DNA of 56,288 bases, from the NCBI GenBank assembly GCA_947458405.1, contig CANGZW010000010.1, positions 1 to 56,288 on the forward strand, given 5' to 3'. Under the pieces are notes generated by a model. That model had not been told where the DNA came from and searched no databases. It saw nothing but the letters and a program-made list of their open reading frames with translations. The first letter of the stretch is position 1. Every line of letters begins with the position of its first letter. The translations under genes were made by a program, and so were the position numbers. The DNA is from Leptospiraceae bacterium. GTDB taxonomy: Bacteria > Spirochaetota > Leptospiria > Leptospirales > Leptospiraceae. This document shows positions 48,585 to 56,288 of the stretch, in pieces.

Positions 48585-50905
48585 AGAATTTCATTCTATT
48601 ACTTTCTACAATAATAATTTATATAGTTATAGTTGTATTTATGGTATCATTTTTAGATCTTTCAAGAGCTAGGAGATTCTTATATTCATTTCCAAATGGA
48701 TATATAGCTAATACAGATACTCAAAATAATCAATTACTTAGTTTTAATTTAACAAGTGGTGAAAAATTACCTGAAATGAATTTAGAAATTGATGATTCAG
48801 TAGATGAAAGTATTGAATCAAATTTATATTCAGTTTATAGAGTTTTTTATGATTTTTTAATATTTTTTGTTATTTCAATAGTATTTTATTTTTCTTCAGT
48901 TTGGTTTTTTTTATTAATTGGTGATATTTTAATTAGTACTTTTTTTATAGATTTATCTTTTTTATTTACATCATCTATTTTTATTTTAGGATTTGATTCG
49001 TACCACTATATTTTTTATTTTTGTTTTTTTACCCTTCCATTTATAGTAATGCATTTAAGTTTTCGATTAAAAGGAAAAGATTTAACTTCAAAATGGTTAC
49101 TACCCGAAATTGCTTTAGCTAGTATAATGACATATATTGGTTACATTGGTAATAATGATCCTAGAACATTTAATAATATTTTAATAGTTGGTTTTTTTCT
49201 TTATCTACTTTCTGGATTCGGTATTATTTCTGTAGTTATTTATGATTTAATTAAATATAGTAAGTATTCATCTTCTCACCTAATAAAAAAAGCAATTCTA
49301 GCTTCCTCTATATTTATTTTGATAATGGTTCCATCTTTAATAATTTATTTTGAGCTCTTGAAAGATTACCCTAACCTGAGGTATTTGATATATTCTATCT
49401 TTATTACTTTTCCTATTTTTTTTGCATATGGCTCTATGAGATATTCATTTATCAAACAGCAATTGTATTTTAATTCCACAGTTACTTTGTTTTTCTTATC
49501 AATATTTATAATAAGTATTTATATAATAATATTCAAGATATTACAATTTATGATAATATTACCTGCAAATATACTTGATTTATTTAATGGAATTTACCTA
49601 ACATTAAGTTTATATTATGCATCTTCAATAAAGAATTTAATAAATGAAATTATTGAGTACTATACTTTCAATAGAAATACTAAATTTACAAGTGCATTAG
49701 AAGAGATGGCCGCTACTATAGCATCACCTATGACTATGAAAAGCTCCGCAAAACAATTGCTTCGTAGGGTAAATGATGTATTAAATGTTGATAGAGTCAT
49801 AGTTTTAGTCCCTGCCGAAAGGTTTCCTGATGTAGAGTTTAAAGATATTTCTGTTATGAAAATTGCTGAAAATTCTCCCATATGGGAATACTTTTCCAAT
49901 AACAAAGAAATAACAATTACATCCTATTTAATTTATGGTTCAGGAAATAGAGAAGATACACATAAATTTTTAAGAGAGTTAAATGTTCAAATTGCTTATC
50001 CCATGTTGGGCTTAGATTCTGGAAAAAAAGTTTCCTCTGTATTTTTGATTGGTGAAAAAAAGAATAATAAAAATTTTTCATTGGGTGAATTGAAATTTAT
50101 AAAAGAAGTTACTAGATTAGCTGATTTAATTATTCAAAATTATTTACTGCTACTTTCTGAAGTTGAAAAGAAAAAAATGGAAAGAGACCTAATAACAGTT
50201 CAAATTATGCAAAAAACAGTGAATCCTCTCATTTTTGATTCAGAAAGAATTGAGGATCTGGAATTTGGTTATATTTCCATCCCAGCAGTAGGTATCTCTG
50301 GGGATTATATGGATTTTATAAAGACCCCAGACAATAGACTCTGGATATTTTTAGGTGATGTGAGCGGACATGGTGTTGGGAGCGGTTTTTTGGTCAGTGC
50401 CATAAAAGCGTTGGTTCAGGATCAAATTTATCAAGAATTAGACTTGCAAACTATATTTAAAAATATAAATACTTTTTTGTTGGAAAGATATGCAGGTAAT
50501 GAATTTATGAGTCTTTTTGCTGGAATATACGATTCTAGATCTTCTATTTTTGAATATATAAATGCCGGTCACATAAGCCCAGTAGTTTTTAGGGGTTCTG
50601 ATTATAAATTTAAATTACGGGGAGGGGATCGACTCTTAGGAGTTTTGCCTACTATATTTAGTCCCGAAAAGGTTCAATTTTCAAAAAAAGATAGACTATT
50701 TTTATATTCAGATGGTGTAACTGAAACTTTTAATTCTGCCGAAAAGATTTATGGAGAGCCTAGATTGTTAGATTTTATTAAAAATAATTACTCCTTGGAG
50801 AGTGAAGAGATGGTAAAATCGATTGTTAAAGACATTGAGGAATTTAGAGGGGATGCAGAAATATCCGACGACATATCCTTGGTTTGTTTAACGAAAATTA
50901 TTTAG
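48581..50905 (+). CDS. Membrane-bound SpoIIE-family PP2C phosphatase with GAF domain
   Basis: This 774-residue protein has an N-terminal helix, a short extracytoplasmic loop, then seven or so helices to about residue 360. A GAF-like domain follows (about 375-525: QLLRRVNDVLNVDRVIVLVPAERF) and a SpoIIE-type PP2C domain (about 535-774). The active-site acids are present in GISGDYMDF, LGDVSGHGVGSG, YSDGVTE and SDDISLVCL. Such enzymes dephosphorylate anti-sigma-antagonist or similar Ser/Thr-phosphoproteins in response to a sensed signal. No anti-sigma factor or antagonist is encoded nearby. Confidence 0.88.
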   Translation: MKNFILLLSTIIIYIVIVVFMVSFLDLSRARRFLYSFPNGYIANTDTQNNQLLSFNLTSGEKLPEMNLEIDDSVDESIESNLYSVYRVFYDFLIFFVISIVFYFSSVWFFLLIGDILISTFFIDLSFLFTSSIFILGFDSYHYIFYFCFFTLPFIVMHLSFRLKGKDLTSKWLLPEIALASIMTYIGYIGNNDPRTFNNILIVGFFLYLLSGFGIISVVIYDLIKYSKYSSSHLIKKAILASSIFILIMVPSLIIYFELLKDYPNLRYLIYSIFITFPIFFAYGSMRYSFIKQQLYFNSTVTLFFLSIFIISIYIIIFKILQFMIILPANILDLFNGIYLTLSLYYASSIKNLINEIIEYYTFNRNTKFTSALEEMAATIASPMTMKSSAKQLLRRVNDVLNVDRVIVLVPAERFPDVEFKDISVMKIAENSPIWEYFSNNKEITITSYLIYGSGNREDTHKFLRELNVQIAYPMLGLDSGKKVSSVFLIGEKKNNKNFSLGELKFIKEVTRLADLIIQNYLLLLSEVEKKKMERDLITVQIMQKTVNPLIFDSERIEDLEFGYISIPAVGISGDYMDFIKTPDNRLWIFLGDVSGHGVGSGFLVSAIKALVQDQIYQELDLQTIFKNINTFLLERYAGNEFMSLFAGIYDSRSSIFEYINAGHISPVVFRGSDYKFKLRGGDRLLGVLPTIFSPEKVQFSKKDRLFLYSDGVTETFNSAEKIYGEPRLLDFIKNNYSLESEEMVKSIVKDIEEFRGDAEISDDISLVCLTKII

Positions 50906-50917
50906 AGGATATTCAAA

Positions 50918-51445
50918 TTGATTACTTTAATTTATCAAGATCAACTCTCTAAAAAAATCTCTAAGGTTGAACAGAAAAATTCAGTTCAAGAAGAAAATTA
51001 TTTTTTAGATTGTGACAGTGATTCTATTCTCATTATTAATAATTATTTAGAATATAAAGAAAATTATAAAATTAGTGAATGGAAAGACTTTTTTAAAGAA
51101 TTAATTCCAGTTGTTACTGTTAATGAAAATGGTGAAGTATTAATGCAGGCATTTATAAATTTTGATGCTTTAAATCTTTCCTTAAACACAGGGATAGCAC
51201 ATTATTATAGTCGATCAAGAGAAAAGCTATGGAAAAAAGGTGAAGAGAGTGGTCACACACAAACTATAATTTCAATATTTCATAACAAAATATATAATTT
51301 TTTTGTGTACAATGTAAATCAAAATGTTGTAGCATGTCATACGGGTTTTTATTCTTGTTTTTACCGAAAAGTTTCAAATGGAATAATTAAAGAAATCTAT
51401 CCGGGTCCTTTTAAAAAATTAAATGGAGATAAAATAATTGAATAA
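50918..51445 (+). CDS. HisI-like (phosphoribosyl-AMP cyclohydrolase) protein with altered metal site
   Basis: From TTG 50918 (GAGG 9 bases upstream) this is 175 residues. The C-terminal 120 residues match HisI, which opens the adenine ring of PR-AMP in histidine synthesis: GEVLMQAFINFDAL, GIAHYYSRSREKLWKKGEESGHTQ and ACHTGFYSCFYR with two zinc cysteines. The DxCDxD segment that should lie between these (Mg ligands and third Zn cysteine) reads IFHNKIYNF. A DCDSD sequence instead sits at residues 31-35 in an N-terminal extension. It may be inactive, repurposed, or use a relocated ligand set. No other his genes are nearby. Confidence 0.75.
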   Translation: MITLIYQDQLSKKISKVEQKNSVQEENYFLDCDSDSILIINNYLEYKENYKISEWKDFFKELIPVVTVNENGEVLMQAFINFDALNLSLNTGIAHYYSRSREKLWKKGEESGHTQTIISIFHNKIYNFFVYNVNQNVVACHTGFYSCFYRKVSNGIIKEIYPGPFKKLNGDKIIE

Positions 51446-52475
51446 TACTCTAAACAAATTAAAATCAAAGTCTTTTTTTAAAGGCTTATTAATCGGGATT
51501 CCTGTTGTATCTTTATTAATTTTTGCATTGATTGGATATCTCATAAGTTCTTATAGTAAGCCCACAGGTGATGGACAAACGAAGTTTGATTTAGCAATAG
51601 AAGAGGGTGAAGGATCCGGTAGTATAGCTAAAGAATTAAGAAAAAATAATATGATTCGCTCATCAAAATATTTCTTATTTTTACTTAAAATAAATGGAAA
51701 TACTAATAAAATAAAACATGGAATTTACGAATTAAATAATGGTCAATCAGCTTCTGAGATAATGAATTTGCTTGTCTCGGGAAAAGTTAAAATGTTAAGT
51801 TTTACCATCCCGGAAGGTTATCATAACAGACAAATTGCGGAACTTTTATTTAATAAAAAATTAATTGAGTCGAAAGACGATTTTTTTAGGGTAGCCGAAG
51901 ATAAAGAACTTATAAATAAATATAAGATACCGGCTAAAAGTGTGGAAGGATATCTATTCCCTGAAACATATGTGATGCCAGTCGACTACAAGATTGAGAA
52001 GATTGTTGAGATGATGTTAAAAAGATTTTATAAAAATTTATCCACAATTTCTGAGTCTAAAGATGTATTACCAGAAGAACTTCATAAGAAGGTGATCATG
52101 GCATCTATTGTTGAAAGAGAAGCCAAAAAAAAAGAAGAGCAACCATTGATGGCTGGAGTGTTTGAAAAACGACTAAAAATAAATATGCCATTTGAAAGTT
52201 GTGCAACAGTTCAATATTTATTCGAAAAGCCTAAAAAAAGATTATTGGAGAAAGATTTATTAATTGAATCTGATTACAATACATACCTGCATAAAGGATA
52301 TCCACCCGGACCTATTTCCAACCCGGGACTACCAGCTATTAAGGCCGCTTTTACTCCTGTGGAATCAGATAATTTATTTTTCTTAGTAAAACCAGATGGT
52401 TCTCATTATTTTTCTAAAACACATAATGAACATTTAGAAGCGAAAAAAAAATATATAGATGTACTATACCAATAA
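51438..52475 (+). CDS. mltG: Endolytic transglycosylase MltG (YceG-like)
   Basis: From TTG 51438, overlapping the HisI-like gene by 8 bases, this is 345 residues. It has one N-terminal membrane helix (about 16-34), a LysM-like segment with EGEGSGSIAKELRKNN and FTIPEGYHNRQIAELL, and the catalytic domain with VEGYLFPETY, the catalytic Glu in MASIVEREA and YNTYLHKGYPPGPISNPG. The usual LQSDPTVxYG block reads FESCATVQYL. MltG cleaves nascent glycan strands at the inner membrane and sets their length. Confidence 0.9.
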   Translation: MNNTLNKLKSKSFFKGLLIGIPVVSLLIFALIGYLISSYSKPTGDGQTKFDLAIEEGEGSGSIAKELRKNNMIRSSKYFLFLLKINGNTNKIKHGIYELNNGQSASEIMNLLVSGKVKMLSFTIPEGYHNRQIAELLFNKKLIESKDDFFRVAEDKELINKYKIPAKSVEGYLFPETYVMPVDYKIEKIVEMMLKRFYKNLSTISESKDVLPEELHKKVIMASIVEREAKKKEEQPLMAGVFEKRLKINMPFESCATVQYLFEKPKKRLLEKDLLIESDYNTYLHKGYPPGPISNPGLPAIKAAFTPVESDNLFFLVKPDGSHYFSKTHNEHLEAKKKYIDVLYQ

Positions 52476-52732
52476 TGAATCAGCAAGAATTAGAAAAAAT
52501 TAATGAAGAAATTTCAGCCATTAATAGTGAGCTTGAGAGAGTTACTGCAAGTTTAATGGAAGCTAAAGCAAAGGAATCCAAAAATACAATTTTAAAAAAA
52601 GAAGCTCTATTGTTTATAGATAAGACAGAAAAATTAATTGGCTTAGCCGAGATTGGAAAAATACAAATTTCCACCGAACAGAAACAAAAAATCTCTAAAA
52701 CTCTCTCCCACATAATGAAAATCTTCAAATAA
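52475..52732 (+). CDS. Small coiled-coil hypothetical protein
   Basis: This 85-residue, highly charged, helical protein has heptad-like spacing in the first 45 residues (LEKINEEISAINSELERV). There is no signal or membrane helix. It starts in the TAATG overlap after mltG. No family is recognised; it is accepted as a gene because of the overlap and uniform codon use. The minus-strand open frame across it is an antisense shadow. Confidence 0.6.
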   Translation: MNQQELEKINEEISAINSELERVTASLMEAKAKESKNTILKKEALLFIDKTEKLIGLAEIGKIQISTEQKQKISKTLSHIMKIFK

Positions 52733-52733
52733 G

Positions 52734-52760
52734 ACTTTTAATATATTTTTTAAAAGTTTT
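52734..52760 (+). terminator. Weak AT-rich terminator after the coiled-coil gene
   Basis: ACTTTTAA and TTAAAAGT pair with an 8-base loop, followed by TTT. The stem is A/T-rich. It would end the transcript that starts at the PhoB-like gene. Confidence 0.4.
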
Positions 52761-52943
52761 GACGTTATATAATTTAATTAAATTTATTCTAACAGATAAA
52801 TTTTTTGTCTTAGGAAAATTGAGAAATTTCTTTAAAAAATTATAACTATTAAATTCAAAATGACAGAAATCTCTCATGAATCATTTTGGATTGTAAAGTA
52901 TTATAAATACTCACTAATAATAAAAGATAAAGAGGAAGCTAAT

Positions 52944-54599
52944 ATGGATAAAACTTTAGTATCCAAAGTTTTAGGAGCGGCAAATAGTCTTGTAACAGAA
53001 ATCACCAAAGGACTGGCTCATAAATGCTCCGATAAAAATTCAATATCTGTTGAAAAAATGGATCAAAACCAATTGGTCTTTTATCAATTAGCATGGATAA
53101 CTTCAGAATTAAGAGTAGCAGAAAAATATGTGGATTACGCTTGGAATGAAAATTTTGGCACATCAGATATGGAAAAAAAGATGGCTATAACTTTTGCAGC
53201 CGAAACTGTATCACATATTCGATCTGAAATTAGCAATAGGCCAACTGAATATACCATTACTTTTCATAGATTATATGAATTATTGTACAATGATGAGGTG
53301 AATTCATTTTTATTTGAATCTTCAAAAATTGAAAAATACTCAGAAATTGCTGATTTAATTCTAAAAAATGGTCATATAGGACCTTATGGACTTTCAGAAG
53401 ACCATGAGCTGTTTAGAGATACATTTAAAAAGTTTGCTGAAGATGTTGTAATGCCACAAGCAGAGCATGTTCATAGAAATGATGAAACGATTCCAGAAGA
53501 AATAATCCAGGGCTTGCGTGATATGGGATGTTTTGGGCTTTGTATTCCAGAATCTTATGGTGGAATTCAGCCATCCGATAAACCAGACAATATATCAATG
53601 CTTGTAGTAACTGAAGAGCTTTCTCGAGGCGGGTTGGGGATTGCAGGATCACTCATAACAAGACCTGAGATCGTCTCTAAGGCAATTTTAAAAGGTGGCA
53701 CTGATGAACAAAAAATGAAATGGCTCGGTTCATTGGCTGAAGGCAAGATTATGGCGGCTGTAGCAGTGACAGAGCCAAACTTTGGTTCAGACGTTGCCGG
53801 AGTATCAGTTACAGCCACAAAAGCAGAGGGTGGTTGGAAGATAAATGGTGTGAAAACATGGTGTACATTTGCAGGATATGCTGATGTACTCTTGGTTCTA
53901 TGTAGAACAGAATCCGATCCATCTTTAAAACATAAAGGTCTGTCTATTTTATTAGCTGAAAAGCCAAGAACTAGAGAGCATAGCTTTGATTATACCCAAG
54001 AGGGTGGTGGTAGAATGGAAGGGAAAGCAATAGACACCATCGGATACAGGGGTATGCACTCATTTGAAGTATCATTCCAAGAGTTTTTTGTTCCAGATGA
54101 GAATCTAGTAGGTGGTGAAGCAGGTAGAGGAAAGGGTTTTTATCTTCAAATGGAAGGATTTGCTGGGGGAAGGATCCAAACTGCCGCTAGAGCAAATGGA
54201 GTGATGCAAGCCGCCCTAGAAGCTGCATTACGTTATGCCAATGAAAGACAGGTTTTTAAAAAGCCAATCTTTGAGTACAACCTAACAAAATATAAAATTG
54301 CCAGGATGGGAATGATAATTCAGGCCTCCAGACAGTTTACAAATTTTGTAGGAAAATTATTAGATGAGCACAAGGGACAAATGGAAGCTACCTTAATTAA
54401 GTTTTATTCTTCTAAAATTGCAGAATGGGTCTGTAGGGAAGCAATGCAGATTCATGGGGGCATGGGGTATGCGGAAGAATATGCGGTATCTAGATTATTT
54501 GTTGATTCCAGAGTCTTTTCAATTTTTGAAGGGGCTGAGGAAGTTATGGCTTTAAGAGTGATTGCAAAAGGATTACTTGAAGAAGCCTTAAAAAACTAA
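52944..54599 (+). CDS. Acyl-CoA dehydrogenase, (2S)-methylsuccinyl-CoA dehydrogenase-like
   Basis: From ATG 52944 (GAGG 8 bases upstream; an upstream ATG at 52860 lacks this) this is 551 residues: an N-terminal helical extension of about 155 residues, then a full acyl-CoA dehydrogenase. The core shows VTEPNFGSDVAG, KTWCTFAGYAD, AIDTIGYRGMHSFE, KGFYLQMEGFAGGRIQTAARA, REAMQIHGGMGYAEEYAVSR and the catalytic-type Glu in SIFEGAEEV. The size, the N-terminal extension and the blocks around GYRGMHS and GGMGYAEEYAVSR fit methylsuccinyl-CoA dehydrogenase of the ethylmalonyl-CoA pathway. The exact substrate is inferred. Confidence 0.85.
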   Translation: MDKTLVSKVLGAANSLVTEITKGLAHKCSDKNSISVEKMDQNQLVFYQLAWITSELRVAEKYVDYAWNENFGTSDMEKKMAITFAAETVSHIRSEISNRPTEYTITFHRLYELLYNDEVNSFLFESSKIEKYSEIADLILKNGHIGPYGLSEDHELFRDTFKKFAEDVVMPQAEHVHRNDETIPEEIIQGLRDMGCFGLCIPESYGGIQPSDKPDNISMLVVTEELSRGGLGIAGSLITRPEIVSKAILKGGTDEQKMKWLGSLAEGKIMAAVAVTEPNFGSDVAGVSVTATKAEGGWKINGVKTWCTFAGYADVLLVLCRTESDPSLKHKGLSILLAEKPRTREHSFDYTQEGGGRMEGKAIDTIGYRGMHSFEVSFQEFFVPDENLVGGEAGRGKGFYLQMEGFAGGRIQTAARANGVMQAALEAALRYANERQVFKKPIFEYNLTKYKIARMGMIIQASRQFTNFVGKLLDEHKGQMEATLIKFYSSKIAEWVCREAMQIHGGMGYAEEYAVSRLFVDSRVFSIFEGAEEVMALRVIAKGLLEEALKN

Positions 54600-54612
54600 C
54601 TATATATATAAG

Positions 54613-54639
54613 GCTACTGCAGATAAAATTTGCAGTAGC
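54613..54639. terminator. Hairpin between the dehydrogenase and tRNA genes
   Basis: GCTACTGCA and TGCAGTAGC form a perfect 9-bp stem with a 9-base loop. No strong T-run follows on either strand (TATTG on plus, CTTATATATA on minus). It likely separates the convergent transcripts. Confidence 0.6.
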
Positions 54640-54642
54640 TAT

Positions 54643-54716
54643 TGCCCCCGACAGGATTCGAACCTGCGACCCTTTGTTTAGGAAACAAATGCTCTATCCA
54701 CCTGAGCTACGGGAGC
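54643..54716 (-). tRNA. tRNA-Arg(CCU)
   Basis: On the minus strand this 74-nt sequence folds into a cloverleaf. The acceptor stem is GCTCCCG/CGGGGGC with one G-U, the D-arm GCTCAGGTGGATAGAGC, the anticodon stem TTTGT/ACAAA with loop TTCCTAA (anticodon CCT) and the T-arm GCAGG-TTCGAAT-CCTGT. The 3' CCA is not encoded. It reads AGG arginine codons. Confidence 0.95.
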
Positions 54717-54721
54717 TCTTC

Positions 54722-55360
54722 CTATTTAATTTCTTTTCGCTTTTGAAGCACTGTCCTGATTATATCCTGCATACTATGTATTACAACTTTATCTGGCTGG
54801 AATTCAATCTTACCACCTTTAGAAAGAATTTGAATAGCTTTTTGTACTTCAGCTAATGGTTGACCACACCAAGATGCAATCTCTTCTTGTGTTGCTCTTA
54901 TTACCACATTTTTTGCATTTTCAGGAACCATTTGTTTCTCGCTAAGCATCAAAAGTACATCCGCAACTTTTCCTGTTATATCATCAAATAATAAAATTTG
55001 AAGTCTTCTTTTTTGATCATAAATTCTTGTGGAGAATAATGTAAGTAATTTAAATGCAATTTGGGGAGTTTTATTCATCAAATAATCAAAATTTTCTCTA
55101 TTGAAATTGAGTGTTCTAACCTCCGAAACTGCTACAGCGGTGGCTGATCTTGGTTGACCATCTAAAAGACTCATCTCTCCAAAAATATCTCCAGAATTGA
55201 TTAAATCCATTGTCTTTATTGAGTTTCCAACAGTTTTTAAAATTCTCACCTGACCATTTAGAATCATATAAAAATCATTACCGGGTTCGTACTCACAAAA
55301 GATAATTTGGTCTGGGTCAAAAATTCTACCGAATTTATCAAACATTAATTCTAAATTCAT
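54722..55360 (-). CDS. Crp/Fnr-like cNMP-binding protein with winged-helix C-terminus
   Basis: This 212-residue protein has a cNMP-binding domain (about 8-120) with CEYEPGNDFYMILNGQVRI and the phosphate cassette SGDIFGEMSLLDGQPRSATAVA. A dimerisation-like helix and a C-terminal winged helix follow (about 145-205: TQEEIASWCGQPLAEVQKAIQIL). It starts one base after the stop of a cNMP/TPR gene on the same strand. Together the pair mirrors the single protein at 30.3-31.5 kb. DNA binding is plausible but the recognition helix is divergent. Confidence 0.82.
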   Translation of the reverse strand: MNLELMFDKFGRIFDPDQIIFCEYEPGNDFYMILNGQVRILKTVGNSIKTMDLINSGDIFGEMSLLDGQPRSATAVAVSEVRTLNFNRENFDYLMNKTPQIAFKLLTLFSTRIYDQKRRLQILLFDDITGKVADVLLMLSEKQMVPENAKNVVIRATQEEIASWCGQPLAEVQKAIQILSKGGKIEFQPDKVVIHSMQDIIRTVLQKRKEIK

Positions 55361-55361
55361 T

Positions 55362-56288
55362 TTAGCCTTCCAATTCGTTTACTTTAGATTGTGATTTTTG
55401 AGTAATATCATCTTCGGGAGGAAGGGTAATAACTTTTTTATAAAGAGAAATAGCCTTTTCCTTGTTGTTAGTTTTTTCATTTAGCAAAGCTAATCTATAA
55501 ATGGACTCTTTTAATTTTTCAGCTTTAGGGAATCTGGTGGGAAAGCTAGAAAATGCTTGAATGGCTTCTTCTGTTTTTTCTAAACTTTCTAAACCATCTC
55601 CTAAATAAAAGAGAGATGCTTCTATAATTTTTGATTCTTCCATGTCCGCAGTTTTTTGTACTTCAGATATAGTTTTATAAATTTTTATACTTTCAGCAAT
55701 ATTACTTTGATTTCTCAAATCTTCCGCTTTTTGATAAAGTTCCTTAATATTTATTGAAATAATAGGAGTAGATGTTTTTGATTTTTTTTCAGGTTCAAAG
55801 GTTATGGGTTCCATATCTTCAGGATAGTCCCCACCATTTTGTGCTAATTCAAATAATTGCTTGGCTCTTTCAACATACGTTCCATCAGGATAATGTTGGA
55901 TATACTTTTGATATGCGTACCACGCATGCTCTTTTTCTCCCAATTTGTGATACACTTCGCCAACATTAATTAATTCAAAGGCTGGAGATTTAATGTCTCT
56001 ATGTTGTCCTAAATTCTCTCTCACCTTGTAATGAAATTGACGGAGCTGATTAGAAAACACTTTCATCATTTTCATCATTAAATTCGGTTTATGTATTGCA
56101 TATGCCTCAAATTCACTTACTCTGAAAACAAGCAGGGAAGCACCTCCTACAACTTGTGCTGTTTCTTCCCTGGGAAATCTTCCTAGAGCAGATCTTACAC
56201 CAAAGAACTCGCCTAATTTTGCATCCTCACTAAGTTCATCTTTTCCATCTACAGATTTAGATGTCAGTACAACTCTACCTCTTTGGAG
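55362..56288 (-). CDS. cNMP-binding domain and TPR protein, N-terminus beyond window edge
   Basis: The frame is open to the right edge, so the start is missing; at least 308 residues are visible. The first 70 are the latter part of a cNMP-binding domain (LGEFFGVRSALGRFPREETAQVV), then helix FSNQLRQFHYKV, and then TPR repeats (YHKLGEKEHAWYAYQKYIQHYP near 115 and several more to the C-terminus). The phosphate-binding Arg-Ser/Ala pair of cAMP-binding domains is not clear here, so it may not bind nucleotide. It is co-transcribed with the winged-helix partner one base downstream. Confidence 0.8.
   Translation of the reverse strand, partial: LQRGRVVLTSKSVDGKDELSEDAKLGEFFGVRSALGRFPREETAQVVGGASLLVFRVSEFEAYAIHKPNLMMKMMKVFSNQLRQFHYKVRENLGQHRDIKSPAFELINVGEVYHKLGEKEHAWYAYQKYIQHYPDGTYVERAKQLFELAQNGGDYPEDMEPITFEPEKKSKTSTPIISINIKELYQKAEDLRNQSNIAESIKIYKTISEVQKTADMEESKIIEASLFYLGDGLESLEKTEEAIQAFSSFPTRFPKAEKLKESIYRLALLNEKTNNKEKAISLYKKVITLPPEDDITQKSQSKVNELEG

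Noticed and set aside
52480-52728. Minus-strand frame of 82 codons antisense to the coiled-coil gene
   Set aside because: The plus-strand frame is coupled to mltG by a TAATG overlap and has charged, coiled-coil composition; the antisense frame is a mirror.

Overview
The window is AT-rich bacterial chromosome from a diderm. The evidence for a diderm is spirochaete-style lipoprotein signals ending in a loose lipobox cysteine, a late lipid A acyltransferase, a DUF5777-type outer-membrane barrel and RlpA. Gene content and style suggest a Leptospira-like spirochaete: a nuo operon ordered ABCDEFHJKLMN, several cyclic-nucleotide-binding and TPR proteins, many TTG starts and very AT-rich lipoprotein genes. 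That assignment is inference. No transposase, prophage module or CRISPR array was seen.

Layout. 1-3.0 kb (-): large surface lipoprotein built of Ig-like (Big_2) repeats, cut by the left edge. 3.1-4.3 kb: DUF2147 protein, RNase P RNA (rnpB, -) and a Bfd-like [2Fe-2S] protein behind a Fur-box-like site. 4.3-6.6 kb (-): RsmI-like methyltransferase, HAD phosphatase and M23 peptidase. 6.8-11.8 kb (-): Gld-type ABC export system (ATPase, permease, GldG-like, DUF4340) followed by a YkgJ cysteine-cluster protein. 12.0-13.7 kb (-): PlsC and RlpA. 13.9-19.2 kb (+): TPR protein, lipoproteins, an SDR and a large unknown, all very AT-rich. 19.2-21.8 kb (-): FmdB zinc ribbon, small membrane protein, DUF5777 barrel and a membrane protein with a disrupted start. 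21.8-26.3 kb (-): sugar-phosphate mutase, argD, leuB and an atypical receiver protein. 26.5-30.3 kb (+): aminotransferase, lipoprotein metallo-beta-lactamase-fold hydrolase, HAD hydrolase and lipid A acyltransferase. 30.3-32.1 kb (-): double cNMP-domain protein and a CheY-like receiver. 32.3-43.8 kb (+): respiratory complex I operon without nuoG or nuoI. 44.0-52.7 kb (+): PhoB/PhoR-like pair, argJ, degenerate and intact SpoIIE-type phosphatases, HisI-like protein, MltG and a small coiled-coil protein, almost all overlapping or within 12 bases. 52.9-54.6 kb (+): methylsuccinyl-CoA-dehydrogenase-like acyl-CoA dehydrogenase. 54.6-56.3 kb (-): tRNA-Arg(CCU) and a two-gene cNMP-binding/TPR/HTH unit, cut by the right edge.

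The most unusual points are these: (i) an operon pairing a catalytically degenerate SpoIIE-like protein with an active one, beside a HisI homologue that lost its in-place metal motif but carries DCDSD in an N-terminal extension; (ii) complex I lacking the two subunits that wire NuoF to NuoB; (iii) a receiver protein with Glu at the phosphorylation site, inside a biosynthetic operon; (iv) a HAD gene whose catalytic motif can only be translated from a non-canonical start, best an AUA with ideal Shine-Dalgarno spacing; (v) direct repeats resembling a Pho box before the phoB-like gene and a Fur-like operator before the Bfd-like gene.
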